DNA from: Zizania palustris
Lineage: Eukaryota > Streptophyta > Magnoliopsida > Poales > Poaceae
Reading direction: 5' to 3'
Length of the DNA: 64,000 nt
Assembly: GCA_019279435.1 (NCBI GenBank)
Contig: JAAALK010000086.1
Location: 1,426,001-1,490,000, forward strand
The notes beneath the pieces were generated by a model. The model did no database searches. It was not told the DNA's origin and saw nothing but the letters and a program-made list of their open reading frames with translations. Shown here piece by piece: positions 10,281 to 21,218 of the stretch; the first letter of the stretch is position 1, and each line of letters begins with the position of its first letter. The position numbers and the translations under genes were made by a program.

Positions 10281-10775
10281 TAAATATTCAGTAAATCCAA
10301 CATTCTGCTACCAATCTCTGTGGCCTTTGCGCTAATTCTGTGTCCAACTTCGTCCTCTCCAGTGACTCTGACAACGCCTCGGCTTCCTCTGCGCCCGCTA
10401 CTGTCGGCTCCTCCGCGGCTTCCTCCGTGGCGGTCCCTCCTGCCTCTGAAGCACCCTTCAATGTCATTCCGACACGTTCATTCTAACTGGCCTGTGAGCC
10501 TTTTGTTGCCCTGGGAGGGCTGTAATTTATCATACACTCTTACCCCTGCTATCTGGCCTGCGTGCCGTGTGTGGCCCTGGGAGGGCTGTATCGCACTCTT
10601 GTTTTGGTGGCCGTTCTGTCGGTGCCACGTTCCCAGTTCTAGTTGGTCCATCTCCTTTTGTCTGCCATGCTTTAGTTTTACTTTTGTTGGCTCCTTCGTT
10701 GCCATGCTTCCTCTTGCTTTCGGCTGGTGTGCCCTTGCCCACGGCCGGACCTCAATTTGGCTCAAATTTTCTTAG
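10281..10775 (+). other. LINE-1 inter-ORF spacer
   Basis: Between the decayed end of ORF1 and the ORF2 start there is about 500 bp with no long convincing frame. It is T-rich with GGGAGGGCTGTA repeated at about 10515 and 10578. I see no other feature in it. Confidence 0.5.
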
Positions 10776-12199
10776 ATGGGTCGTGATAGGATTTGGCATG
10801 TGGTCAGCTGGAACGTGCGGGGCCTCAACTCCTGTGCTAAGAGGCTTGCGGTTCGCAACCTCATCTCTTCGGTTCAGGCGGATGTTGTCTGTCTCCAGGA
10901 GACCAAGCTGGCCTCCTTCGCGCCCTCCTTGGTGCGGTCTTTTTGTCCCAGGCGTCTGGACAAATTTTCCTTTGTCCCGGCCCTGGGTTCGGCCGGGGGC
11001 CTCTTCATCGGTTGGAACAGTGCTATCTTTTCGGGGGTCACCCTCTCCTCCTCTCCCTTCCAGCTTACCGTCACCCTCACTTCTGTGCTGAACGGCGCCT
11101 CCTGGTCCCTTTCAAACATCTACGGCCCTTGCTGGAGCGCTGATCGTGCCCCTTTCGTCTCGTGGTTTCTCTCTTTGGTTATCCCCCAGACGTCTGATTG
11201 GTTGTTTGTTGGGGACTTCAATCTTTACCGTTTCCCTCATAACAAGAATGGGGGGCGTCTCAACAATAATCTCATGGACACCTTCAATAACATCATTAGT
11301 ACCCATGGCCTTCAGGACATCCACCTTCAGAATAGGATGTTTTCCTGGAGCAACAGGCAAAGCAACCTCATCCTGGTTCTTCTCGATTGGTGCCTTTCAT
11401 CCCCTCACTGGACCTCCTCCGACCCCAACACCTCCTTCTCTGCTCTCCCTAACACCAGTTCTGATCATTGTCCCTGCTTGATCAAGATTGGCACTTCCAT
11501 TCCCCGTTCCCCCATCTTCCGGTTCGAAAATTTCTGGCTTAAACTCCCTGGCTTCTTTGACCTAGTTCATTCTTGTTGGAACTCTGGGTCTTTTCCTTCC
11601 GATCCTGCCCTTCGCATCGCCTCTAAGCTGAGGATCCTTCAGAAAGCGCTCACTAAATGGCATCGGCGCTGGGGCTGCTTCGAGCTTTGGATTCGTAATT
11701 CCTCCATCATCCTGGGCTTCCTGGACAAAAGTGAGGAGCTCCGTCACCTGTCTGGGCCGGAAACTCAGTTCAGGTCCATTCTCCGGAATCACCTGGCTTT
11801 TCTCTTCTCTGCGCCATAAATATTGGAAGCAGCGCTTCACCCTCTGTTGGACCAAACTCGGTGATGCCAACACCAAATTTTTTGACTCTGCTGCTACTAT
11901 CAGACGGCGCAGAAATGCGATCCCCGCCATCCAGCAGGGGGACGGCTCTTGGGCCACTTCTGTCCAGGACAAGGCTGAGGTCTTCCTCGATTTCTTTCTC
12001 TCTAAAATGGGCTTCTCGTCGGCCCCTCCAATGTCTTTTGATCTGGCCCACCTAGTCCCGAGGGTCCCGGGCCTTGATTCCCTGGGGTTGACTTAGAGGC
12101 CTCTGAGCTTGATTCGGTGGTCCTGTCCGCTCTCCCCGATAAGGCCCCTGGCCCGGACGGGTTCAATGGGGCTTTTTTTAAAGCATGCTGGCACATTGT
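10776..12199 (+). pseudogene. LINE-1 ORF2: endonuclease and linker
   Basis: Starts MGRDRIWHVVSWNVRGLNS, the N-terminus of an exonuclease-endonuclease-phosphatase-type LINE endonuclease that nicks target DNA. Visible motifs are WNVRGLN (catalytic Asn), LQETK (catalytic Glu, about residue 42), GDFNLYR (about 147) and SDHCPCL near residue 229, the expected SDH motif. The frame is open to 11817, where a shift moves the reading to the frame beginning LRHKYWKQRFTLCW. That frame continues through GDANTKFFD to a stop at 12094. The start of the RT domain (PDKAPGPDGFNG) is readable near 12140 in another frame. At 12199 the Reina-like gypsy interrupts the gene. Confidence 0.85.
12195..12199. repeat. Left 5-bp target duplication of the Reina-like gypsy
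   Basis: ATTGT here and at 17335-17339 flank the element. Joining the outer sequences restores LINE-1 ORF2 continuity (GCTGGCAC-ATTGT-GCGCC). Confidence 0.92.
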
Positions 12200-12573
12200 T
12201 GTGGTGGGTTGCCGGTTGAGAGCGTAAGGGGTAGGAGTGGCTGGGACCTGTCCTGCTCCCGGGACGCATGGAACCAAGGGGTTCCAGGACGCTTTCTTGG
12301 TTTCTGGCGGTAGGGAGAAAGGGATGAGAGAATAGGAGCAAGAGGGGGAGGAGCCGAAGAATAGGAGGAAGTGATTGAACTGAATTCTGCTTGCCTTTAT
12401 TCCCATAGTACTCAAAGTATTTATAGACTCTTGTACAACACAATTCTGTTATTCTGGAATACCAGAATTCTAACAGAATTCTTTACAAGGCTCACGCAGG
12501 GCCTGGGCTCAATCCTGCCTTCTGCCTTGCGTCCTTGGCCCCTCTACGGTGATACACAATTCCGACTCTAACA
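12200..12573 (-). repeat. Reina-like gypsy 3' LTR
   Basis: 374 bp, TGTGGTGGGTTG to CGACTCTAACA on the plus strand. The last part of the pol frame runs into it. It differs from the 5' LTR at three sites I can see. Confidence 0.92.
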
Positions 12574-15500
12574 TCTCTTCCGTCCTTCGGAAACAGCTCG
12601 TCCTCGAGCTGGAAGTCCGGATAGCGAAGTCGGAACTCTTCCATGTTCTCCCATGTAGCATCAGCCGGCGGAAGTCCTTCCCACTGAATCAACACCTCAT
12701 GTATACCCCGAGCAATCCGACCCCTTAGAGCCTTGGCTGGCTTTGGCAAGACCCTGCCATTAGATAGAGCCGGCAGTGCTGGTGGTAATTCTGGTGGTGT
12801 ACCATGAAAAGCCTTGAGGACACCAATGTGAAATACATCATGAATCCGAGCGCCTTGGGGCAAAGCTAGCTTATACGCAACATCCCCAATCTTCTCCACA
12901 ATCTGATATGGTCCATAAAAACGCGGAGCTAGCTTCCCACGGTGAAAACTAGGAAGTGATGCCGCTTGTCGGTGTAGTAAGCGGACCCAAACCCAATCCC
13001 CTTCCTTGAAAGACACGTCACGATGCTTGCCATCATAATAGAGTTTGCCATAGTCTTGCGCCTGGAGCAATCTTTCCCTGATTTCAATCAGGAACTCATC
13101 TCGTTCCTGGAGGGACCGATCCACTGCCTGTACTCTTGAAGACCCCTTATCATATGACCGAAGAGATGGCGGTGGACGCCCGTACAACACTTTGAACGGT
13201 GTGTCACGGAGCGCTGTCTGGAATGCAGTGTTAAAACAATATTCTGGCCAAGGAAGCCACCTTAACCAGTGTCGGGGTCGATCCCCTGTGAGACAACGGA
13301 GATACATTCCAATTACCCGGTTTGCTGCTTCGGACTGACCATCACTTTGTGGGTGGAACGCAGAACTGAGATTTAGCTTTACTCCTGATAGTCAAAAAAG
13401 TTCCTTCCAGAACGTACTTGTGAAGACCGTGTCCCTATCACTGACAATGGAGCTGGGAATACCATGAAGGCGTACTATCTCATTGAAGAACACCTGTGCC
13501 ACCGAAGTTGCAGTGTAGGGATGTCCTAGGGCCAAAAAATGTGCATATTTGGATAATCTGTCAACTACTGTGAGTATGACTGATTTCCCATGAATCCTGG
13601 GCAACCCCTCGATGAAATCCATTGCAACATCCTCCCAAACCCGAGCTGGAACATGCAGCGGTTGCAGCAACCCTGCTGGGTGGAGATGCTCAGTTTTGTT
13701 CTTTTGACATATTGCACATGCACGCACAAAATCCTGCACCATCTTCTTAGCATCTGGGACAGAGAAATCTGTTCGCAAACGATGCAATGTGCGTTCCACT
13801 CCTTCATGACCCATGTGAGCTGCACCTAATATAGCCTGTAGATTGGGGGACGAAACTGGGACATATATCCTGCCATCTTTCAGAATCAGCCCATCCGCGA
13901 AACTCCATGATGTGCTCCGCCCTCCTGCCAAAATTTCATCTCGAAGAGAACGGAGACTATCTTCACTCTCAACTTCCTGCCTTAGGCAATCAAAAATGTC
14001 AAATGATGGCCCTGAAATTGCCATAGCAGCTGATTCAATGCCCTCCTCGCGGCGAGACAATGCATCAGCTACCACATTATGGCGTCCTGACTTGAACTCA
14101 ACCGTAAAATCGAATCCCATCAACTTGCTCACCCAACGATGTTGTGGAATCGTGGCGAGGCGCTGATCTAGCAAGAATTTCAAGCTGTAATGATCAGTGC
14201 GTACTATGAATTGCCTCCCCCAAAGATACGCCCTCCAATGGCGCACTGCCTGTACCAAACCTATCAACTCCCGTTCATAGGCAGCAAGACCATTGTGTCG
14301 AGGTGTTAAGGGTTTGCTGAAGAAAGCCAGCGCCCCTTTGCCTTGATGAAGAACAGCCCCAATTCCTGAACCTGATGCATCACATTCAACAATAAACGAT
14401 TTTGTGAATTCTGGCAGTTGTAGAACTGGTGAGGATGATAAGGCATCTTTAAGGGCTTGGAAGGCTGCCTCTGCTTCTGGTGACCACCGAAACGCCTCCT
14501 TCTTGAGTAGTGCTGATAATGGTGCTGCAATGAGCCCATAATTCTGGATAAACTTTCTATAGTATCCTGCAAGTCCCAAAAAAGCACGGACAGTCCGTGG
14601 GGAACGAGGTGTAGGCCACTCTCTGATAGCCTCAACTTTCTGTTGATCCATAGCCACTCCACTAGCGGACACAACATGACCCAAATACCCCACCTGTTGT
14701 TTACCGAAACTGCACTTTGATTCCTTCAAAACCAATTGGTTAGTCCGTAATGCAGTCAATACTGCCCGGAGATGCTGCAAGTGCTCTGACCACGTCCGAC
14801 TATAGATTAGTATGTCATCCAAGAAAACCAATACGAATCTGCGTAGGAAAGGTTCTAACACTGTATTCATTAGTGCCTGGAATGTGGCCGGGGCATTGGT
14901 CAGTCCGAAAGGAAGAACCAGGAATTCAAAATGCCCTTGGTGGGTCCGAAAAGCAGTCATATGAACGTCTGTTGTGTTCATGCGGACCTGATGGTAGCCG
15001 GAGCGAAGATCGAGCTTTGAAAAAAATTTAGCGCCATGGAGCTCGTCTAGCAGCTCCTCCACCATAGGAATAGGAAATTTATCCTTGGAGGTTGCTGCGT
15101 TTAGTGCGCGGTAATCCACACAAAACCGCCAGGATCCGTCTTGTTTCCGAACTAATAGCACTGGAGAGGAGAAAGCAGATGTGCTGGGTCGTATAATCCC
15201 TTGTTTCAGCATTGTTGTGCATTGTTTTTCCAGCTCATCCTTCTGCAATTGTGGATATCGGTATGGTCGTACTGCAATCGGCTCCGTTCCTGGTTTCAAA
15301 TGAATTCGATGATCAAAAATTCTTGCCGGTGGTAGCCCCTGTGGTTCTGCGAACAACGTGCGGAACTCGGTAAGCAGGGGCTGCAACAACTCATTGTTAC
15401 TAAGAACAGCACAACAGGCTGGTCTGTTCTCCGTAATTCCAGATAGGGTTACTTCTCTAGTTATCCCCGTAGTGTTCCTCCAGATGGCCATCCTCATGTT

Positions 15501-16925
15501 AACAAAATCCCATAGTATCGGACCAAGAGTACAGAGCCATTGCGTGCCAAGAATGATGTCCACTGTATATAATTCCAGGGCAAAACAGTCCACTCTGAAA
15601 AACTCGCCACCAATGTCTAATTGAAGATTTCGACAACGTCCCGGGCTGTCCAAACGATCTCCGTTTGCCACCACCACACGTAATCCTTGCCGTACGGGCT
15701 CTAAGGTGAGCCCCAGTTGCTGTGCTGATTGAGCGTGGATAAAATTGTGTGTGGATCCAGAGTCGACCAAGGCTGTCAACGAAACTCCTCCTGAGAGACG
15801 GACCAGCAACCTCATCGTATTTCCGCCCCCAATACCCGAGAGTGCGTTTAGCGATATATGAGGCTCGCTCTCCTGCTCCTCGAGCAATTCCCATTCTGTA
15901 TCCTCATCGCTCACACACTCGATATAAAACAATCGAGCACATTTATGTCCCCGGACAAATTTCTCATCGCAATTATAACACAGTCCCAACTTTCTTCGTT
16001 CCGCTAGCTCTTCTGGGGAAAATCTGCGGAGTTGTCGTTGGGGTGCCTCCCCTGTTGGTGCGGCCACATTGTTCTTGAAAACTGTCCTTGGTGTTCCCCG
16101 TGTGCTGATTTGTCGGGCTGATTTCTTTTCATATGCCCGGGCGATACTCATTGCCTCCTGCATATTGGTGGGTCTCTGCAATTCAACATCCACCCCAATG
16201 TCCTCCTGCAAGCCAGCTATAAACAGTTGCACCTGTTGGCGTTCTGAGAGGGGATCATTGAGATGGCTAGCCAATGCCAAGAATCTTTCCATATATTTCT
16301 CCACTGAGTCGGTTTGGGACAACCGTTTAAGCTCTCCCAGGGGATTGCTGCGGACTGCTGGCCCAAAACGGACATGGCAGAGAGTCTTGAATGTCTCCCA
16401 ATTGGGCGGACCATGATTATGTTCATAGTGGTAATACCATTCCTGGGCTGTATCCGTGAGGTGATACGTTGCCAACCAGACACGATCACCCTCGTCGGTA
16501 CGCTGTCCCCGAAAAAATTGTTCGCAGTGGTTCAGCCAATTTAGGGGATCACTTTTGCCATCAAATCTTGGAAACTCCAGTTTGTAAAAACGTGGAATCC
16601 CTCCTGAAGTTGGCGCCTCTGGTGACCCATTGTTGGCTTGATTTTGCTGCAGGTTATTCCTTGGAGATCGGTTCGGTGGTGGTAAGATACCGTCACCTCC
16701 CCATCTTGGCATTACTGGCGATGCTCCGGTTGTATTGCCACCAACCTGCTGCTCCAGCGAATTAACCCTTGCGGTGGCCACTGCTACGGCGCGGTTCAAT
16801 TCTGCCAAATCCGCCTTCGATGCCAATGTTGAGACAATCTTTAACATGGCGGCCAAATCTTGCTGGAGTTTTTCCATGGCCCCTTCACCTGTGGTTGTAG
16901 AGGCATCCATACTCCCTGAAGACAT
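12492..16925 (-). pseudogene. Reina-like gypsy gag-pol, one in-frame stop
   Basis: Reads from the ATG at 16925 (MSSGSMDASTT) to a stop inside the 3' LTR, about 1477 codons. Visible in order: coiled coil (LEQQVGG), gypsy gag (FPRFDGKSDPLNWLNHCEQF), a CCHC-like knuckle (CYNCDEKFVRGHKC), aspartic protease LVDSGSTHNFI, RT with VDYRALN, LPFGLTNAP and FLDDILIYS (the YxDD-type box), RNase H (VECDASGSG), the integrase zinc finger (CAICQKNK) and catalytic core (DFIEGLP, VSDRDTVF), and a chromodomain-like end (PPADATWENMEEFRLRYP). The only break I see is a TGA at 13392-13394 within integrase, after WKELF. The context suggests a CGA-to-TGA change. Start choice: this is the first ATG after the primer site. 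Confidence 0.9.
12574..12590 (-). other. Reina-like gypsy polypurine tract
   Basis: On the minus strand, CCGAAGGACGGAAGAGA directly precedes the 3' LTR. It is purine-rich and correctly placed, though less pure than the tract of copia A. Confidence 0.6.
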
Positions 16926-16945
16926 GGTTCTTGGTTCTGTTCTTT

Positions 16946-16957
16946 GCTCTGATACCA
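16946..16957 (-). other. Reina-like gypsy primer-binding site (initiator Met tRNA)
   Basis: TGGTATCAGAGC on the minus strand, three bases after the 5' LTR. Confidence 0.9.
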
Positions 16958-16960
16958 AGT

Positions 16961-17334
16961 TGTGGTGGGTTGCCGGTTGAGAGCGTAAGGGGTAGGAGTG
17001 GCTGGGACCTGTCCTGCTCCCGGGACGCCTGGAACCAGGGGGTTCCAGGATGCTTTCTTGGTTTCTGGCGGTAGGGAGAAAGGGATGAGAGAATAGGAGC
17101 AAGAGGGGGAGGAGCCGAAGAATAGGAGGAAGTGATTGAACTGAATTCTGCTTGCCTTTATTCCCATAGTACTCAAAGTATTTATAGACTCTTGTACAAC
17201 ACAATTCTGTTATTCTGGAATACCAGAATTCTAACAGAATTCTTTACAAGGCTCACGCAGGGCCTGGGCTCAATCCTGCCTTCTGCCTTGCGTCCTTGGC
17301 CCCTCTACGGTGATACACAATTCCGACTCTAACA
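16961..17334 (-). repeat. Reina-like gypsy 5' LTR
   Basis: 374 bp, same ends as the 3' LTR. The right target copy ATTGT follows at 17335-17339. Confidence 0.92.
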
Positions 17335-17339
17335 ATTGT

Positions 17340-19381
17340 GCGCCAAGACTTCCTGGACTTAGCCTTTGCCCTCTCCAACCACTCCGTCCAGCTGCACCCC
17401 ATCAACGGGTCCTTTATTGCTCTCATCCCCAAAACTGGCAATGCTACATCCGTTCGAGACTTTCGGCCCATTTCCCTCATGAATTTCAGTGTCAAAATCT
17501 TCACCAAGGCTCTCGCAAATCGGCTTCAGGGCGTTTTCACCACGCTTATCCACAAAAATCAATATGGGTTTATCAAGGGTCGTACTATTCAGGACTGCAT
17601 TGCCTGGGCCTTGGAGATGACTAACCGGTGCAAAAGGTCACGGCAGGAGGCTATCATCCTGAAGCTTGACTTCGAGAAAGCCTTTGACACCATTGAGTAC
17701 TCTGCCATCCTTCACATGATGGCGCACCTTGGATTCCCCAGTTCCTGGATTTCTTGGATCAAGCTCATCCTTTCTTCTGGCTTCTCCTCGGTCCTTCTCA
17801 ATGGTTGTCCCGGGAAATTCTTCCCTTGCCGGCGTGGGGTGCGCCAAGGGGACCCTCTTTCTCCCCTCCTGTTTGTCCTTGCTGCTGACCTCCTCCAACA
17901 CATCATTAACAAGGCTGCTAGTCTTGGGATCATCGAAGGGTCCTCAATGCCACCCTGATCACCTGGATTTCCCAATCACCCAATATGCTGATGACACCAT
18001 TATCTTCCTTCGGGCTGACCAGCGTAATCTATTCTTCCTCCGTGGCCTCCTGCACTCCTTCTCTCAGTCTACTGGTCTCTCGGTTAATCTTTCTAAATCT
18101 TCCATCATCCCTATCAACTTATCTGAGCAGCGGGCCGCCCTCCTTGCTGCCACCTTTGGCTGCCCGGTGGGTTCTCTACCTTTTCAGTACCTCGGGCTCC
18201 CCCTGGGGGCTCTCAAGCCCAAAGCATCTGACTTCAGGTTCCTCATCCTCAACATTATGAATCGCCTCTCCTTCCTCTCGCATTGGCTCAACATGGCCGG
18301 AAGACTTCAAATTGTTAACTCGGTTCTCTCGGCCCTCCCTACTTATACCATGTGCTCCCTCAAAATCCCCGTCAAGGTTATCCACCGGATTGACTAGGCC
18401 CGCCGTAACTTCCTCTGGCATGGTAATTCAGTCAATGCAGGTTCCTCCTCCAGGGTCGCCTGGCACTTAGTGTGCAAGCCAAAGCTCAAAGGTGGGCTGG
18501 GTGTGATTGACCTCCGCTCCCAAAATTCTGCCCTTCTTCTCAAGCACTACTGGAAATTCTTAATTCATCACGATTCTCCCTGGGTCAAGCTGATCCGCCT
18601 GGACCTTGCCTCCTCCCCTCTCCCCCCTCACCTCCCCTACCCCAGGGCCTCCTTCTGGTGGCGGGATGTTGTCAGCCTGGCCCCCCTGTTGCGGGCTGTT
18701 GCCTCCCCTTCGGTCTTCTGCGGGCGGTCGGTCTCCTTCTGGGAGGATGGCTGGTGCGGACCTCCCTTTCGCCTTGTCTTTCCTCGCCTTTTCACATTTG
18801 CCAGAGCCCTCGTCTGCTCCGTCCACTTCTTCTTCTCCTCCCCTGGCCCGGCGGATAATTTCTTTCTTCCGCTCTCCATGGAAGCCTTGCTTGAGTTCAA
18901 TCTCCTTCAGCAGGTGTTGTCGAAGATTAACCTGCATGATGATGTCCCTGACAAGTGGTCCTTCATTTGGCATTCCTCCACTTACTACCCTAGATTTCTC
19001 TACGGCTACCAATTCAAGTTCATGCAACCCCACGCCGCCTTTAAATTGGTTTGGAGGTCCAAATGCTCCAGCAAGCTCAAGGTTTTTTTCTGGCTTCTCC
19101 TGGTGGACCGTCTTAACACTAGGGATATCCTCCGCCGTAAGCGCATGCTGCTTTGGGAGGAAGATACATCTTGCTGCCTCTACCATTCGGGTGCTGAGGA
19201 AACGGTGTCCCATCTCTTCTTTGATTGCACCTTCAGTTGCCACTGCTGGCACTTGCTGGGCCTTCATTGGCAGTCTGCTTCCACGATTCAGGACAAGCTC
19301 TCGGATGCTAGAAGAAGGTTTGGTAAACCTTTTCTTTATGGAAATTGTGATCATGTCCGCTTAGGCCCTTTGGTTAACTAG
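17340..19381 (+). pseudogene. LINE-1 ORF2: reverse transcriptase and C-terminal zinc region
   Basis: Resumes ORF2 after the gypsy insertion. RT blocks are clear: FIALIPKTG, FRPISLMN, YGFIKGRTIQDC, LKLDFEKAFDTI and RGVRQGDPLSPLLF in the first frame, then ITQYADDTIIF (catalytic YADD), INLSKSS-type block and LPFQYLGLPLG in a second frame after a shift near 17945. A TAG at 18395-18397 interrupts, and the third piece carries KPKLKGGLGVIDL, FWWRDV and a C-terminal zinc-binding region (FWLLLVDRLNTRDIL, HLFFDCTFSCHCW), ending at a stop at 19379-19381. With at least one frameshift and one stop it is non-functional. Confidence 0.88.
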
Positions 19382-19636
19382 GAATAATAGCATCTTCAAG
19401 TCCCTTCCCTCGGCGGTTGGGGGCTAGTTAGGTCTTTTCATCTCGTTGTTTTCTGCTCAGTCCCAGCGGTTCCCGCCTCGGCTCAAGGAGGCTGCGAGGA
19501 ATTGGCTGGGCACCTGTAACCTCCCCCTGTAATCTCCCCCTCCTTCCGGTCCTCTCTGCTTCTGTCTTCTGTTGTACCTTTCGTTTTATTTAATCAAATT
19601 ACGGTAGGAGCCTCTCCTACTGATTTGCCTCAAAAA
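19382..19636 (+). other. LINE-1 3' UTR and poly-A end
   Basis: The tail includes CTCCCCCT repeats and ends ACGGTAGGAGCCTCTCCTACTG and a run of A. LINE-2 (39035-39079) and LINE-3 (57825-57858) end in the same TAGGAGCCTCTCC motif, so this is the family 3' end probably recognised by the RT. Confidence 0.75.
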
Positions 19637-19648
19637 AAAGAAACCCTA

Positions 19649-19660
19649 GCTCTGATACCA
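19649..19660 (-). other. Copia D primer-binding site
   Basis: TGGTATCAGAGC on the minus strand. It lies next to the LINE-1 right target duplication and abuts the copia D 5' LTR, linking the gag fragment at 1-1702 to its LTR. Confidence 0.8.
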
Positions 19661-19768
19661 TATTAGAAAAATGACTAGCATCTATTCCAAAAAATCCAAA
19701 GGGCAATATGTACGAGAGAAGGGAAGGTTTACAAATAAGTCCCTATACTATAGGGTATATCTCTAACA
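19661..19768 (-). repeat. Copia D 5' LTR, about 108 bp
   Basis: Runs from TATTAGAAAAATG to ATATCTCTAACA on the plus strand. The left end probably mutated from TG to TA. Its length and the TCTCTAACA end resemble the 101-bp LTR of copia F, so both may belong to a short-LTR copia group. The right boundary is inferred only from the CA end. Confidence 0.6.
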
Positions 19769-20124
19769 AAAAAAAGGAACAGATTTGCAAAACAATCCAA
19801 AAGGTTGCCCGGAGCTGGTTCCCAGCAGTAGTCAGATGTCACTTAGTTCTTCCATATGCAAATTCACACCTGAAATTTGGATATTATTACATGCAGCCCA
19901 TAATTACTGTTCATCAATTGGATCACAGTTCACCATTTAAATTTTTTATTCCAGATGCCCCAGTTTTAGAAAACCTGTGTGGCCTATATCCATGACATTC
20001 TTTCCATGAACTAGTTGACAGGAAGACCAAATTCACAATAACTTATTACATAATAAGCAATAAAATATTAATTTCTGACATTATCATGGATCATAACTTG
20101 TTGCCAAATAAGATGCATCATACC
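19769..20124 (-). other. Host gene 3' UTR / 3' flank
   Basis: About 355 bp of AT-rich sequence downstream of the stop at 20125. On the minus strand an AATAAA signal lies at 19950-19945, about 175 bp past the stop, a plausible polyadenylation site. No transposon similarity is apparent. Copia D inserted just beyond it. Confidence 0.5.
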
Positions 20125-20646
20125 TCAATGTGGAACATCAGAATCTCTAAGGACATCATTCCTTGCAGCATCATGTTCAGGAGGGCACTCAACATTTGAT
20201 AGAGATGAAATAGAAGACAAAGCTTTCGGAATTTCAACAGATGTCTTTGCACTTTTGGCAGTTGGCAGGGATTCATTGTGAAGTTTAGCAGCTATACCAC
20301 ATGTGAATGTGGATGAGATTTTTCTAACAAGACTTGACTCCAATGGCATGTTTTGAGTTTGACCAAAGACACTAGAGGCCCTGGCAAGAATTGAGGTTTT
20401 CTGAGGTCTGGAATGGTTACTCGAACCAGGAGAAGCTGTTAACCACATAAACTGTAGTGTATGCCCTTTACAAGATTTACCACCAATAAATGCTTTCTCA
20501 GCAGATTGTCGTGATGTGTATGTCACACAAGCTGAGCAACTAAGAGAAGGTTTTAAGGTAGCATCATTGTTGTAAGCTTCAGTGTCTTCAAGAACAACAG
20601 ATGAAAGCTCACCAAATGACATGAAATGATCTTTCAAGACAGATTC
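20125..20646 (-). CDS. RNA-binding CCCH/RRM protein, last exon (second half of RRM2)
   Basis: Last visible exon of the host gene. It begins after an acceptor reading TTGTTTACAG and continues in phase 0 from the exon at 39452. It translates as ESVLKDHFMSFGELSSVVLED and on to SCSACVTYTSRQSAEKAF and LQFMWLTASPG, the helix-1 through strand-4 part of an RRM. The first part of that RRM (SFRILPPLPPEIAN) is on the other side of an 18.8-kb intron. A Ser-rich tail follows and ends at TGA 20127-20125. No internal stop. Confidence 0.85.
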   Translation of the reverse strand, partial: ESVLKDHFMSFGELSSVVLEDTEAYNNDATLKPSLSCSACVTYTSRQSAEKAFIGGKSCKGHTLQFMWLTASPGSSNHSRPQKTSILARASSVFGQTQNMPLESSLVRKISSTFTCGIAAKLHNESLPTAKSAKTSVEIPKALSSISSLSNVECPPEHDAARNDVLRDSDVPH

Positions 20647-21218
20647 CTGTAAACAAAATAGTAAAATACATCAGAACTAAGGAAACAGTTTTCAATCTAG
20701 CAAATCAACAAAAGAACACAACAAGCAATGGGATTGATCAAAATGAGTAACACATGGATACATATACTTTAATTACTTGTAACATCTTACTGTCTGGAAA
20801 TAAATCATTTTAGTCTGAACATGAAAATAATCATGTACAGATAGCTTTGTTGTAGGCATTGGTTCCAGAGGTGCAAGACCAAGTGTAATCAAATCCATGC
20901 GCCACTAAATGTAACATTTTTAGAATGACTTCTCAGTTCACAATATATATAATACTCTGTCAGGTCATGAAAACATGTCATTTTGAACATTGACATGGTC
21001 TCAAATGTAACTTTTAACAGTAATTTCTATTTTAATATATTTATAAAACCTGAAAACCTATATCATTATGAAAGTACCTTTTGGGACAAATCTATACATA
21101 TGATATTTATGATAAATATTTGCCAAGATAATAAAACTCATAGTTTGAAAGTTTGACTAGACGTACGTAAAAGAATTATATATTTTCATGACTGGAGGAA
21201 ATACATGAATGTTGTTAA

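Larger units (their letters stand above)
12200..17334 (-). mobile_element. Reina-like Ty3/gypsy chromovirus, complete
   Basis: A 5,135-bp element with two 374-bp LTRs, initiator-Met primer site, one gag-pol frame, polypurine tract and a 5-bp target duplication. Domain order protease-RT-RNase H-integrase defines gypsy. The small size, short LTRs and C-terminal chromodomain-like segment suggest the Reina group. By eye the LTRs differ at three positions, all in the first 110 bp. The gag-pol frame has a single in-frame stop. The element is therefore young, and it is clearly younger than the LINE-1 copy it split. Confidence 0.93.
1718..19636 (+). mobile_element. LINE-1: L1-type plant LINE, interrupted by two LTR retrotransposons
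   Basis: Non-LTR retrotransposon with a GC-rich 5' UTR, an ORF1 (1826-2041 resuming at 7720-9783, with a decayed tail to about 10280), an ORF2 with endonuclease (10776), reverse transcriptase (17340-18397) and a C-terminal zinc-binding region (to 19381), and a 3' end TAGGAGCCTCTCC followed by A residues. Copia A sits in ORF1 and the Reina-like gypsy in ORF2. Without them the LINE is about 7.1 kb, close to full length. It landed in the leader of copia D, a few bases from that element's primer site. ORF2 carries frameshifts and stops, so it is no longer autonomous. LINE-2 and LINE-3 share its 3' end and ORF1 type. Confidence 0.88.
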
